Source of the DNA: Jannaschia donghaensis
Lineage (GTDB): Bacteria; Pseudomonadota; Alphaproteobacteria; Rhodobacterales; Rhodobacteraceae
DNA: 64,000 nt
Assembly (NCBI RefSeq): GCF_001403795.1
Contig: NZ_CXSU01000005.1
Location: 187,244 to 251,243, forward strand
Reading direction: 5' to 3'
The position numbers and the translations under genes were made by a program. Below, in pieces: positions 1-8,602 of the stretch (its first letter is position 1; each line of letters opens with the position of its first letter). A model generated the notes under the pieces. It did no database searches. It was not told the origin of the DNA and worked only from the letters and a program-made list of their open reading frames with translations.

Positions 1-1136
1 TGCGCCGCGGTCCAGCGGCTGCCGGACACGACAGGGATCTGCGACTTGATGATCTTCTCGATGTCCTTCAGCTCGCCCATCTCGTCGGGCGCGCACAGCG
101 TGATCGCGGCCCCTTCACGGCCCGCCCGCGCCGTCCGCCCGATGCGGTGGACATAGGTTTCGGGCACGTTGGGCAACTCATAGTTATAGACGTGCTTGAC
201 CACCGGAATATCTAGGCCCCGCGCTGCGACATCCGTCGCCACAAGCACATGCGCCTCGCCCTTGGTGAACGCCTCCAGCGCGCGGGTCCGCTGACCCTGG
301 CTGCGGTTGCCGTGGATCGCGACGGCATTCACGCCGGCGGTCGTCAGCTGCTTGGCCAAACGGTCGCTGCCGTGCTTGGTGCGCGCGAAGACCAGCGCCG
401 CCTCGCCGTGATGGTCCTTGAGCAGGTCCAGCAGCAGACCGGGCTTTTCGGTCTTGGCGATGAAGTGGATCGACTGCTCGATCTTGTCCGCCGTCTGGCC
501 GGAGGTGGAGACCTGCACGCGCACCGGCTTCTCCAGATAGGTCGCCGCCAGGCTCTCCATGTCCTTGGGCATCGTCGCCGAGAACATCAGCGACTGACGT
601 TCCTTCGGCAATTTCACCGCGATCTTCTTCAACGCATGGATGAACCCCATGTCCAGCATCTGATCCGCCTCGTCCAGAACCAGGAAATGGCTCTCGGACA
701 GGTCGACGGCCCCACGGTCCATCAGGTCGATCAGGCGACCGGGTGTCGCCACCAACAGGTCGACGCCCCGCTCCAACCGCTTGATCTGCGGGTTGATGCC
801 GACGCCGCCCACCACGCGCGCCACCTTCAGGTGGCTGCCCTTGATGAAGCCGGTCAGGCTGTCGGAGATCTGCGCGACCAATTCGCGCGTCGGGGCCAGG
901 ATCAGCGCGCGCGCCGTCCGGGCACGGGGGCGCACGTCCCCTTCCAGAAGGTGCTGCACCAGCGGCAGGCCGAAGGCCGCCGTCTTGCCGGTTCCGGTCT
1001 GGGCCAGGCCCATGACGTCCCGACCTTCCAGCGCGGGCGGAATCGCCTGTTTCTGGATGGGGGTCGGGTCCTTGATGCCCATCTCGGCCAAAGCCTCGAT
1101 CAGGCGGGGCTTGAGCCCCAGCATGTCAAAATCCAT
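1..1136 (-). CDS. DEAD-box ATP-dependent RNA helicase (RhlE type), 3' end cut by window edge
   Basis: The first 378 residues of a DEAD-box RNA helicase are visible; the C-terminus lies beyond the left edge. Motifs appear in the usual order: Q motif around PTPIQKQAI, Walker A AQTGTGKT, PTREL, the DEAD box in VLDEADQ, motif III SAT, and motif VI HRIGRTARAG. Such enzymes unwind short RNA duplexes in ribosome assembly and mRNA turnover, often in cold adaptation. The ATG at 1136 is preceded by AAGGA at a good distance and gives the short N-terminus MDFDML typical of RhlE-like proteins. The exact subfamily cannot be fixed without the C-terminal tail. Confidence 0.95.
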   Translation of the reverse strand, partial: MDFDMLGLKPRLIEALAEMGIKDPTPIQKQAIPPALEGRDVMGLAQTGTGKTAAFGLPLVQHLLEGDVRPRARTARALILAPTRELVAQISDSLTGFIKGSHLKVARVVGGVGINPQIKRLERGVDLLVATPGRLIDLMDRGAVDLSESHFLVLDEADQMLDMGFIHALKKIAVKLPKERQSLMFSATMPKDMESLAATYLEKPVRVQVSTSGQTADKIEQSIHFIAKTEKPGLLLDLLKDHHGEAALVFARTKHGSDRLAKQLTTAGVNAVAIHGNRSQGQRTRALEAFTKGEAHVLVATDVAARGLDIPVVKHVYNYELPNVPETYVHRIGRTARAGREGAAITLCAPDEMGELKDIEKIIKSQIPVVSGSRWTAA

Positions 1137-1437
1137 GTTTTTTCCTTCGCGCCCCGATGGACGCCAATGGCACGCCATCGGCGCGCGGTGAGGGGTCACG
1201 GGATGCCCATTGGGGTCATTCCGCGCTGCCCTGGCGTGATCCTTGGGGAAGCAAACCCGCCCGTCGCTTTGGCTGTCCATCGTCGGACACCCGGCTCACG
1301 CGGCCCAAGGGGCGGGGTTGAACGCGATCTGGGGCAGCTTGCGCCTCGTGTCAAGCGGGTTGGACCAACGGTCGCAGGCCCCCAACGCAAACGGGCGACC
1401 CCGTGGGCCGCCCGTTCGATCGTCAGATCTCAGAAGA
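1137..1437. other. Intergenic stretch of 301 bases
   Basis: No convincing gene was found here. The helicase-proximal half is the presumed 5' leader and promoter of the minus-strand DEAD-box gene; long leaders are common for cold-responsive helicases, but no specific fold was identified. The far end holds the terminator hairpin at 1390-1416. Open frames crossing the region have no ribosome-binding site and are shadows. Confidence 0.5.
1390..1416 (-). terminator. Hairpin terminator of the small lipoprotein gene
   Basis: AACGGGCG (1390-1397) and CGCCCGTT (1409-1416) form a perfect 8-bp stem about 20 bases beyond the stop of the minus-strand lipoprotein gene. Read on the minus strand the stem ends in TT followed by TGCGTT, so the U tract is weak. 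Confidence 0.5.
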
Positions 1438-1641
1438 TCAGTCTTCGAAATCGTCGTCGTCATCGAAGTCGCTTCCGCCCGCGTTCACGACGGTCGGCTG
1501 CGCGATGACCTGACCATCCTTGGTGAAGATCGGGGTCGGGGCGGGCGCGATGACGACCGGCTCGGGCTCGGCGCGGCCACAGGCGACAAGCAGGGTGGCG
1601 GTTCCAGCCAGAAGGCCCAGGCGAACTGTATTGCGGATCAT
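1438..1641 (-). CDS. Small acidic lipoprotein
   Basis: A 67-residue predicted lipoprotein. The signal peptide ends in the lipobox LVAC with Cys21; the mature part is about 47 residues, rich in proline near the N-terminus and ending in an acidic run (DFDDDDDFED). No function is recognised. The start at 1641 has GGAG in GGAGAAGAACATC just upstream. A sequence resembling a general-stress (EcfG) promoter lies about 35-60 bases upstream of the start, and a hairpin terminator follows, so it looks like a single-gene transcript. The acidic tail could bind cations, but that is only a guess. Confidence 0.75.
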   Translation of the reverse strand: MIRNTVRLGLLAGTATLLVACGRAEPEPVVIAPAPTPIFTKDGQVIAQPTVVNAGGSDFDDDDDFED

Positions 1642-1673
1642 GATGTTCTTCTCCGATTGTGCTTATACGTCCC

Positions 1674-1699
1674 AACAAGCCCCCTGCGACAAAGTTCCG
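1674..1699 (-). promoter_or_regulatory. EcfG-like promoter of the small lipoprotein gene
   Basis: On the minus strand GGAAC (1699-1695) is followed after 17 bases by TGTT (1677-1674). The consensus for the alphaproteobacterial general-stress sigma factor EcfG is GGAAC-N16/17-CGTT, so this differs at one position. Transcription would begin about 25 bases before the lipoprotein start codon. Confidence 0.4.
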
Positions 1700-1821
1700 C
1701 AAATTTTATGGACGCCATGGCCCGTATCCGGCGGTTGACCGCCGTCGCCCTGTCTCGCACCCTGACGCGAACCATGCCGATGGGACGATCCTGTCCCGCC
1801 CGGCACGTCCCGGAGAACATT

Positions 1822-3087
1822 ATGAAAAACACCCTGCTCATCGCCGCCGCGGCCCTCGCCGCCGCCCCCGCCCTGGCCGAGAACCCGATCGACGGCATCC
1901 GCCCCGACGCCCCCGACCTGGCCCCTTACGGCGAACACACGATCGGCGTGCGCACCATGACCTTCACCGATCCGGGCCGCATTGACGTGATCAACAGCAC
2001 GACCGAAATCGTCACCTCCGACCGCGACATCACCGTCGAAGTCTGGTATCCCGCCGCCGCTGGCACCCAGCCGGGCGGCACTTATGACACGGTGTTGCGC
2101 GACGGTGTCACCGCCGTGACCCTGACGGGCCGCGCCGCCCGCGATGCCGCGCCCGCCGACGGCACCTTCCCCCTCGTCCTGATCAGCCACGGCTATCCCG
2201 GCAATCGGTTCCTGATGTCCCACTTGGGCGAAAACCTGGCCAGCAAGGGCTATGTCACCGTTTCCGCCGATCATCCCGAAAGCATCTATTCCGATCAGCA
2301 GGCCTTTATCTCCACCCTGGTGAACCGACCGGTGGATCAAGCGTTTCTGGTCGATGCGATGGCCGATCTGGACGACGATATCGGGGCCATCACCGATGCC
2401 GACCGTACTGCGGTCATCGGCTATTCCATGGGCGGCTACGGCGCGCTCATCTACGGGGGCGCGGGTCTGGGCGACACGGCCGTCACGCGGACCGAACCGG
2501 AGGCTTTCACCCATCCGCTGGGTCTTTTGAACCGCAACGCCGCCGGCTCCGACGACCACGCCGATCTGGTGGACGACCGGGTCAAGGCCATCGTCGCCAT
2601 CGGCCCCTGGGGCCGCAACCGCGACTTCTGGGACGCGGACAGCCTTGCCGGGCTCGAAAAACCTCTGATGCTGATCGCGGGCGGGCAGGACGACGTGTCC
2701 GAATACCCCGCCATGCGCGAAATCTTCGAGCAGACGACCGGCACCACCCGCCACCTGCTCACCTTCCAGGGGGCCAACCACAACGCCGCCGCGCCCATGC
2801 CCGCACCGGGCGAGGCCTGGGCCGTGTCGGAGAAACTGGGCTACGCGCCCTTCGACCACTACGCCGACGCGGTCTGGGACACGACGCGCATGAACAACAT
2901 CACCCAGCATTTCGCGACCGCCTTCCTTGACCTGCATCTCAAGGGCGACGTCGCCAAGGGCGCCTACCTCGACCTGATCGAAGTCGCGGAGGAGGGCGCG
3001 GTCGACGACGACACCCTCCCCTACTGGCCCGGCTTCCCCGACCGCACGGCGAAGGGCCTGACCTGGGAGACGTTGGGCGCGGAATGA
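1822..3087 (+). CDS. Secreted alpha/beta hydrolase (PAF-acetylhydrolase / dienelactone hydrolase-like)
   Basis: A 421-residue exported serine hydrolase. Residues 1-19 are a clear signal peptide ending in ALA. The oxyanion region HGYPG is at about 123-127, the nucleophile elbow GYSMGG places the catalytic Ser at about 202, and candidates for the rest of the triad are Asp in GGQDD (about 290) and His in GANH (about 320). The fold family includes platelet-activating-factor acetylhydrolases and dienelactone hydrolases; the natural substrate, probably an ester in the periplasm, is unknown. The start was chosen because GGAG sits six bases before the ATG and the protein then begins with the signal peptide. 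It stands alone between the lipoprotein and the BRCT gene. Confidence 0.85.
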   Translation: MKNTLLIAAAALAAAPALAENPIDGIRPDAPDLAPYGEHTIGVRTMTFTDPGRIDVINSTTEIVTSDRDITVEVWYPAAAGTQPGGTYDTVLRDGVTAVTLTGRAARDAAPADGTFPLVLISHGYPGNRFLMSHLGENLASKGYVTVSADHPESIYSDQQAFISTLVNRPVDQAFLVDAMADLDDDIGAITDADRTAVIGYSMGGYGALIYGGAGLGDTAVTRTEPEAFTHPLGLLNRNAAGSDDHADLVDDRVKAIVAIGPWGRNRDFWDADSLAGLEKPLMLIAGGQDDVSEYPAMREIFEQTTGTTRHLLTFQGANHNAAAPMPAPGEAWAVSEKLGYAPFDHYADAVWDTTRMNNITQHFATAFLDLHLKGDVAKGAYLDLIEVAEEGAVDDDTLPYWPGFPDRTAKGLTWETLGAE

Positions 3088-3173
3088 GGACAGTTGCCAT
3101 GTTTCCAACCATCTGATTACTCTGGGATATTGGTGCCGCATTCTTGTGGCCAGGTAAGATGGAGAGCGGCGGC

Positions 3174-4067
3174 ATGGCAAAAATCGGCTACGAATCCGAA
3201 GTTCTAGACTCAATTCACGCCAAGGCGAACACGGCCAAGAACGAGTGTTTCTTCGTGGGTTTTCTCGACGGAGTCCTGGCCAATGCGCGTATAGACGAGA
3301 CCGAGCTGGAGCCTCTGCTTGCTGAGTGTGCTTCGATTTGCCGTCTTGCTGGGGATGCTGACGCCGCCGAAATTATCGCCGAGGCATCGGCGGGTCATGT
3401 GGACACGCCCGCAGAACTTCTGGAACTGCTTACACAGATCGCCGAGATCCGCGCCGATAAGATCGACGCGACCTGCCATCGATCATCGGCAAACCGCATC
3501 CTCGGGATTTGCGCGGGGATAAACTGCGATGCCATCATCACAACAGCCGAGGCACGCAAGCTCGCGGTTGTCCTTTCCAGCGATCACGATCTGTCTCACG
3601 ATCCTCGAATTTCGGCCCTTCGTCATGCCGTGCGTGATTCGCTTGAAGATGATAAGATTACCCCTGAGGAAGGGGAGGAGATTAGTCACCTTATCACCCA
3701 GCTCGTCGGCGACAGCTACGCGGAAACCGGCATTCCGAGCAGTGAGGCTGTCCCGGTCATCAACGACCTCGACGCCATCGATGACGCCACCCTCGAAGGG
3801 CGAAAGGTTCTTCTGACCGGTGCCTTCGCCTTCGGCACGCGGCGGGCCGTCTCCGATCGCCTTCAGGAATTCGGTGCCATAATCCAAACTTCGGCGTCGG
3901 CGAAGACCGAAATCGTCATCATCGGATCCGAAGGGTCGCCTAATTGGACTCACATGTCCCATGGCGGCAAGCTCTCGAAGGTTCTCGCCCTGCGCGCCGA
4001 GGCCCCGGCACCACGCATCTACGTTGAGGCACAGCTTTCCGCCGTCCTTGCCGATCGACCGGATTAA
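3174..4067 (+). CDS. BRCT-domain protein with TerB-like helical repeats
   Basis: A 297-residue cytosolic protein with two parts. Residues about 26-180 contain helical segments that repeat a pattern seen in TerB-like or tellurite-resistance modules ([56 protein letters not shown]). Residues about 206-297 form a BRCT domain like the one ending NAD-dependent DNA ligases ([31 protein letters not shown]). No ligase or nuclease core is present. The ATG at 3174 has GGAGAG seven bases upstream; an in-frame start at 3144 lacks this. BRCT domains bind phosphopeptides or DNA ends, so a repair or signalling role is inferred. Base composition looks less GC-biased than lepA next door, suggesting transfer. 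Confidence 0.75.
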   Translation: MAKIGYESEVLDSIHAKANTAKNECFFVGFLDGVLANARIDETELEPLLAECASICRLAGDADAAEIIAEASAGHVDTPAELLELLTQIAEIRADKIDATCHRSSANRILGICAGINCDAIITTAEARKLAVVLSSDHDLSHDPRISALRHAVRDSLEDDKITPEEGEEISHLITQLVGDSYAETGIPSSEAVPVINDLDAIDDATLEGRKVLLTGAFAFGTRRAVSDRLQEFGAIIQTSASAKTEIVIIGSEGSPNWTHMSHGGKLSKVLALRAEAPAPRIYVEAQLSAVLADRPD

Positions 4068-4168
4068 CGCCCCCCTTTCTCATAAACCACCGCGACACCC
4101 GGCCCCCTTCCACCCGTCCGACCCCCGGTGTATCCCCGGCCAAACCCTTGGATACAGGCCGCCCCATC

Positions 4169-5986
<1,818 letters not shown>

Positions 5987-6124
5987 CCCCTCAGGCGGAT
6001 TGGAGGGATTGGTGGGGGAAAGCGACTTTTGCTTGCAAAATGTCTGCGGCGCCACTCAGTTCAGAATAGGGTGCCGGCAGTGCAATCGGCTTCATACGTA
6101 CGCGCCGAATTATTGGAAAATATC

Positions 6125-6796
6125 TTACCGCGCCCCATTCGCATGTTGATGGGTATTCCTTAGCTGCTCTGCTAGCATCCCTGACATCAGCTCTTCCATT
6201 TTTTCCACGATGTTCTCTGGAAAACTTCCTAGAGCCTCATGACGCCTGTCGGCACCCTCTAGCGCATTGTAGTAAGGTCGCCGGTTAGCAACGATCTGCT
6301 CGGGGATCGACTGACTTCCTGGCAAAAGCATACCAAGCTTTACACATAAGACGAGGTACGAGGTCGCACGTGATGTTCGACCATTTCCGTCAGTGAAAGG
6401 ATGGATCCAGTTAAGGCGCCACATCACAAATGACGCTAGATGGATTGCTGTTCGCTTCTCCCAATTTTCATTAACGTAATCACACAATTCTTCAACAAAT
6501 TCAGGCACCAAATGCCCCTCTGGAGGTATGTGCTTGCTTTCGCCAATTTTTATTCCAGCAGGTCGAAAGTTTCCAGCATATGCGTCAAGCCCGTCGATCG
6601 CGACCCTGTTTAAGTCGAGAATTCTTGACGGACGAAGCTTAAAGGGTTGCCCGTCAAGCGCATCAAGGACGCAATTTCTGACACGTTCTGCTTGGAGAAG
6701 CGAATTTGCGGCTTCTCTTGTAGCCCGCTCCAAATCGGAGTCTACGACCGCGGCCTCTTCCGCTTCGCTATGTCTTACACGTTGCTCGTCAACCAT
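6125..6796 (-). CDS. Fic family protein, AMP-transferase toxin-like
   Basis: A 223-residue Fic protein. The complete catalytic motif HPFTDGNGRTSR (His132 to Arg143) matches HxFx(D/E)GNGRxxR, so the enzyme should be able to transfer AMP from ATP to a target protein hydroxyl. No internal inhibitory helix of the form (S/T)xxxE(G/N) was found at either end, as expected for class I Fic proteins controlled by a separate antitoxin; a suitable small ORF ends three bases before this start. The start at 6796 has no strong Shine-Dalgarno sequence, so translation is probably coupled to that ORF. The patch is visibly AT-rich compared with all neighbours, indicating horizontal transfer. The cellular target cannot be told from the sequence. 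Confidence 0.92.
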   Translation of the reverse strand: MVDEQRVRHSEAEEAAVVDSDLERATREAANSLLQAERVRNCVLDALDGQPFKLRPSRILDLNRVAIDGLDAYAGNFRPAGIKIGESKHIPPEGHLVPEFVEELCDYVNENWEKRTAIHLASFVMWRLNWIHPFTDGNGRTSRATSYLVLCVKLGMLLPGSQSIPEQIVANRRPYYNALEGADRRHEALGSFPENIVEKMEELMSGMLAEQLRNTHQHANGAR

Positions 6797-6799
6797 ACC

Positions 6800-6979
6800 C
6801 TAGAGGCCGAGCCGGTCGGCTTCTTGGTCTATCATGTCCTTCGTTATATTTGGGTTTTCAAACACTGAGTTCCCATATGCAAAACTACGACGCTGCGCCG
6901 TTGTTTCATCTTCTGTCATCTGAATTTTCCGAGCTTCCTCAATAAGATAAGCCAAGGCCTCGTGTTCATTCTTTGTCAT
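6800..6979 (-). CDS. Fic antitoxin-like small protein (VbhA/FicA type)
   Basis: A 59-residue ORF directly upstream of the Fic gene on the same strand, separated by three bases. GGAGA lies about six bases before the ATG at 6979, much better than the site of the Fic gene. The protein begins MTKNEHEALAYLIEEARK and contains RRSFAYGNSVFENPNITKD followed by a helical stretch MIDQEADR. The segment GNSVFEN resembles the class I antitoxin helix (S/T)xxxE(G/N), with Asn at the first motif position if the Glu-Asn is aligned. Antitoxins of this type plug the ATP site of Fic. The order antitoxin-toxin and likely coupling fit such modules. Antitoxin identity is inferred from size, position and this motif. 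Confidence 0.7.
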   Translation of the reverse strand: MTKNEHEALAYLIEEARKIQMTEDETTAQRRSFAYGNSVFENPNITKDMIDQEADRLGL

Positions 6980-7088
6980 GGTTTTCTCCGAGCGTTTCCC
7001 CCATCCCTTGAGTGAGATCTTCTGGGGGGAAGATAGTTATTACTGTCTATTTTCCTTCTGTCATCACTTGCCCGGTCCGCGCAAACAC

Positions 7089-7116
7089 AAAAAAGCCCCC
7101 ACCTCCCGGCAGGGGC
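7089..7116 (-). terminator. Rho-independent terminator of the entericidin-like pair
   Basis: On the minus strand a GC stem (GCCCCT... loop ...GGGGGC, plus-strand 7095-7116) is followed immediately by six T residues (plus-strand A run 7089-7094). It lies about 20 bases beyond the stop of the second entericidin-like gene and is a classic intrinsic terminator. Confidence 0.85.
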
Positions 7117-7137
7117 CTCTCAACCGTATCACATCGC

Positions 7138-7266
7138 TCAATCGTCCAACTCATCCGCAACAGCCGAGCCAACCGCCTGGCTGTCCTGAATAAACCCGCC
7201 CGCCGTCGCGCAGGCACTAAGCCCCGCGACGACGACCAGCAGCGCCGCAATTCGTGCGGCGGCCAT
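7138..7266 (-). CDS. Entericidin EcnA/B-like small lipoprotein (second of pair)
   Basis: A 42-residue predicted lipoprotein with signal peptide and lipobox LSAC (Cys19), followed by ATAGGFIQDSQAVGSAV, which resembles the entericidin pattern of small polar and glycine residues after the lipidated cysteine. Entericidins are tiny cell-envelope lipoproteins induced in stress and stationary phase. The start codon overlaps the stop of the preceding gene by one base (TGATG), so the two are translationally coupled. An intrinsic terminator follows. Confidence in the lipoprotein call is high; the entericidin assignment rests on size and pattern. Confidence 0.75.
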   Translation of the reverse strand: MAAARIAALLVVVAGLSACATAGGFIQDSQAVGSAVADELDD

Positions 7267-7403
7267 CAGAACAGGTTCCCGCCGTTGTCTTCGGCCACTT
7301 CGTCGGCGGCAATCGCGGCACCGGCCCCGACGGCGGCGGCGCATCCCGACACGACGGGCAGCAGCAGCAGGGCGGCGAGGAGGGTCTTCAGGCGAGTGGT
7401 CAT
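7266..7403 (-). CDS. Small lipoprotein, entericidin-like operon partner (first of pair)
   Basis: A 45-residue predicted lipoprotein: signal peptide MTTRLKTLLAALLLLPVVSGC with the lipidated Cys21, then a short alanine- and glycine-rich mature part ending EDNGGNLF. GGAGA lies six bases before the ATG at 7403. It is the first gene of a two-gene unit with the 42-residue lipoprotein and shares its terminator. A GGAAC-N16-GGTT sequence upstream resembles a general-stress promoter. The likely site of action is the inner leaflet of the outer membrane or the periplasm; the role is unknown. Confidence 0.7.
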   Translation of the reverse strand: MTTRLKTLLAALLLLPVVSGCAAAVGAGAAIAADEVAEDNGGNLF

Positions 7404-7437
7404 GGTGGTCTCCGATCTTCAGGGCTGATGACAATAA

Positions 7438-7462
7438 AACCCGCTCCGCGCCCGTCCGTTCC
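7438..7462 (-). promoter_or_regulatory. EcfG-like promoter of the entericidin-like pair
   Basis: On the minus strand GGAAC (7462-7458) is followed after 16 bases by GGTT (7441-7438), one mismatch from the EcfG consensus GGAAC-N16/17-CGTT. The start codon at 7403 lies about 35 bases downstream, a sensible leader length. Confidence 0.4.
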
Positions 7463-7506
7463 CCCAAATCCGCAAGACACTGATCGCAAACCATATCCGC
7501 TCTGCG

Positions 7507-7550
7507 TCACCCGTAGATCACCCGTGGATCACCCGCGGGTCACCCGTCCG
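7507..7550. repeat. Four tandem 11-bp direct repeats (TCACCCGTRGA-like)
   Basis: Four head-to-tail copies: TCACCCGTAGA, TCACCCGTGGA, TCACCCGCGGG, TCACCCGTCCG. All share TCACCCG; the last four positions vary. A period of 11 bp puts each copy on nearly the same face of the helix. The array lies between two divergent stress-type promoters, which suggests cooperative binding of a regulator, but a simple slippage repeat is possible. Confidence 0.7.
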
Positions 7551-7566
7551 ATTTTTGCCCTCCGAT

Positions 7567-7592
7567 GGAACGCCCCGGCCCCCCGCGACGTT
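7567..7592 (+). promoter_or_regulatory. EcfG-type general-stress promoter of the PPOX gene
   Basis: GGAAC (7567-7571), 17 bases, CGTT (7589-7592): an exact match to the alphaproteobacterial EcfG promoter consensus GGAAC-N16/17-CGTT, ending 35 bases before the start codon of a general-stress-type flavin/PPOX protein. The match of motif, spacing, distance and gene type supports the call; many Rhodobacterales lack EcfG, so the sigma factor must exist in this genome for it to hold. Confidence 0.55.
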
Positions 7593-7627
7593 GTAGGGCG
7601 AACTCACAACCCGCGGGAGATACCGTC

Positions 7628-8104
7628 ATGAGCAGCGATCTCGAAACCAAATTCTGGAAGTCCCTGGAAAACGATCTGACCGTTTTCCTCGCCTGCGACG
7701 GTGCCCTTCCGCGCCCCATGGCGGCCAGCGTCGACGGCCATAATGCCCCGATCTGGTTTTTCACCAGCCACGACACCGACATCGGCAAGGCCCTGAAATC
7801 CGGTCCTAAATCCGGCATCATGACATTCTCGTCCAAGGGCAACGACATCTGGGCCAGCGCCTCGGGCGAGCTGGTGATCGACAACGACAAGGCCATGATC
7901 GACAAGCTCTGGAACCCCTTCGTCGCCGCCTGGTACGAAGACGGCAAGGACGACCCCAAGCTGTGCCTCGTGCGCTACGACGCCAAGGACGCGCAGATCT
8001 GGGAAAACGGCTCCTCCATCGTCGCGGGCCTCAAGGCCCTGATGGGACAGGACCCGAAGAAAGACTACGAAGACAAAACCGCCCACGTCCGCCTCGACGC
8101 CTGA
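7628..8104 (+). CDS. Pyridoxamine 5'-phosphate oxidase-family (general stress protein 26-like)
   Basis: A 158-residue protein of the split-barrel flavin-binding fold (PPOX, stress-protein branch). Typical features are the N-terminal helix, GHNAPIWFFTSHDTDIGKALK, the strand IMTFSSKGNDIWASASGELVI, and the WNPFVAAWY segment found in general stress protein 26-like members. The family binds FMN or related cofactors; the substrate is unknown. Start at 7628 is preceded by GGGAGA. It has an EcfG-type promoter 35 bases upstream and diverges from two stress-type lipoproteins. Its end lies seven bases from the convergent VOC gene. Confidence 0.88.
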   Translation: MSSDLETKFWKSLENDLTVFLACDGALPRPMAASVDGHNAPIWFFTSHDTDIGKALKSGPKSGIMTFSSKGNDIWASASGELVIDNDKAMIDKLWNPFVAAWYEDGKDDPKLCLVRYDAKDAQIWENGSSIVAGLKALMGQDPKKDYEDKTAHVRLDA

Positions 8105-8111
8105 TCCGGCG

Positions 8112-8528
8112 TTACAGACGACCGTTGATTTCGATAAGATTGCCTTCCGGGTCAGTGACATACACGTGTCGCAGACCCGGAATGGCGAACTCTCCGGTCA
8201 CCGAATGCGGAATGCCCGCCGCGCGCAGGCGGGCGATCACCGCGTCCAGATCGTCGACCTGAAACGCTACATGGCCGCCAACCGACGGATTGTGGATCAG
8301 GCTATTCTTCGCCGCGAATTCGGCATCCGGCGCAATCAGGTGCAGGCCTGAATGGCTGTCCCGTCCATCACCCATCAACGCCAGCTTGTCGGGATCGCCG
8401 GGCAGATACCCGCGCGTCTGCGGAAACGCCCAAGCTGCTTCCTTCATGCCCAACACATTGGAATAAAACGCTGCCGTCGCGCGGACGTCGCGGGCCTGAA
8501 GGTTCACGTGGTGTATCGACCAAGACAT
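8112..8528 (-). CDS. VOC family protein (glyoxalase/bleomycin-resistance fold)
   Basis: A 138-residue vicinal-oxygen-chelate protein: N-terminal HHVNLQARDVRATAAFYSNVLGM, a central GGHVAFQVDDLDAVIARL and C-terminal YVTDPEGNLIEING, giving the two beta-alpha-beta-beta-beta modules of one chain. Metal ligands are plausible at His8, the His of GGHVAF and the Glu of NLIEING. The family covers glyoxalases, dioxygenases and resistance proteins; this sequence does not decide between them. It stands alone, convergent with the PPOX gene and divergent from the oligopeptidase. Confidence 0.88.
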   Translation of the reverse strand: MSWSIHHVNLQARDVRATAAFYSNVLGMKEAAWAFPQTRGYLPGDPDKLALMGDGRDSHSGLHLIAPDAEFAAKNSLIHNPSVGGHVAFQVDDLDAVIARLRAAGIPHSVTGEFAIPGLRHVYVTDPEGNLIEINGRL

Positions 8529-8602
8529 TTTTGGTCCTCCCTGACGGCGACCCTAGCAACGTCGCATCCCCCGGCCTAGCGTGCCCTTTAAAGGAGACTT
8601 CG

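Noticed and set aside
1663-3213. Long minus-strand open frame (over 500 codons) opposite the alpha/beta hydrolase
   Set aside because: It is a high-GC shadow of a clear hydrolase gene with signal peptide and catalytic motifs; no ribosome-binding site and low-complexity composition.
6000-7060. Insertion sequence or integrated element carrying the Fic module
   Set aside because: The patch is AT-rich, but no transposase, integrase, terminal inverted repeat or target duplication could be found.
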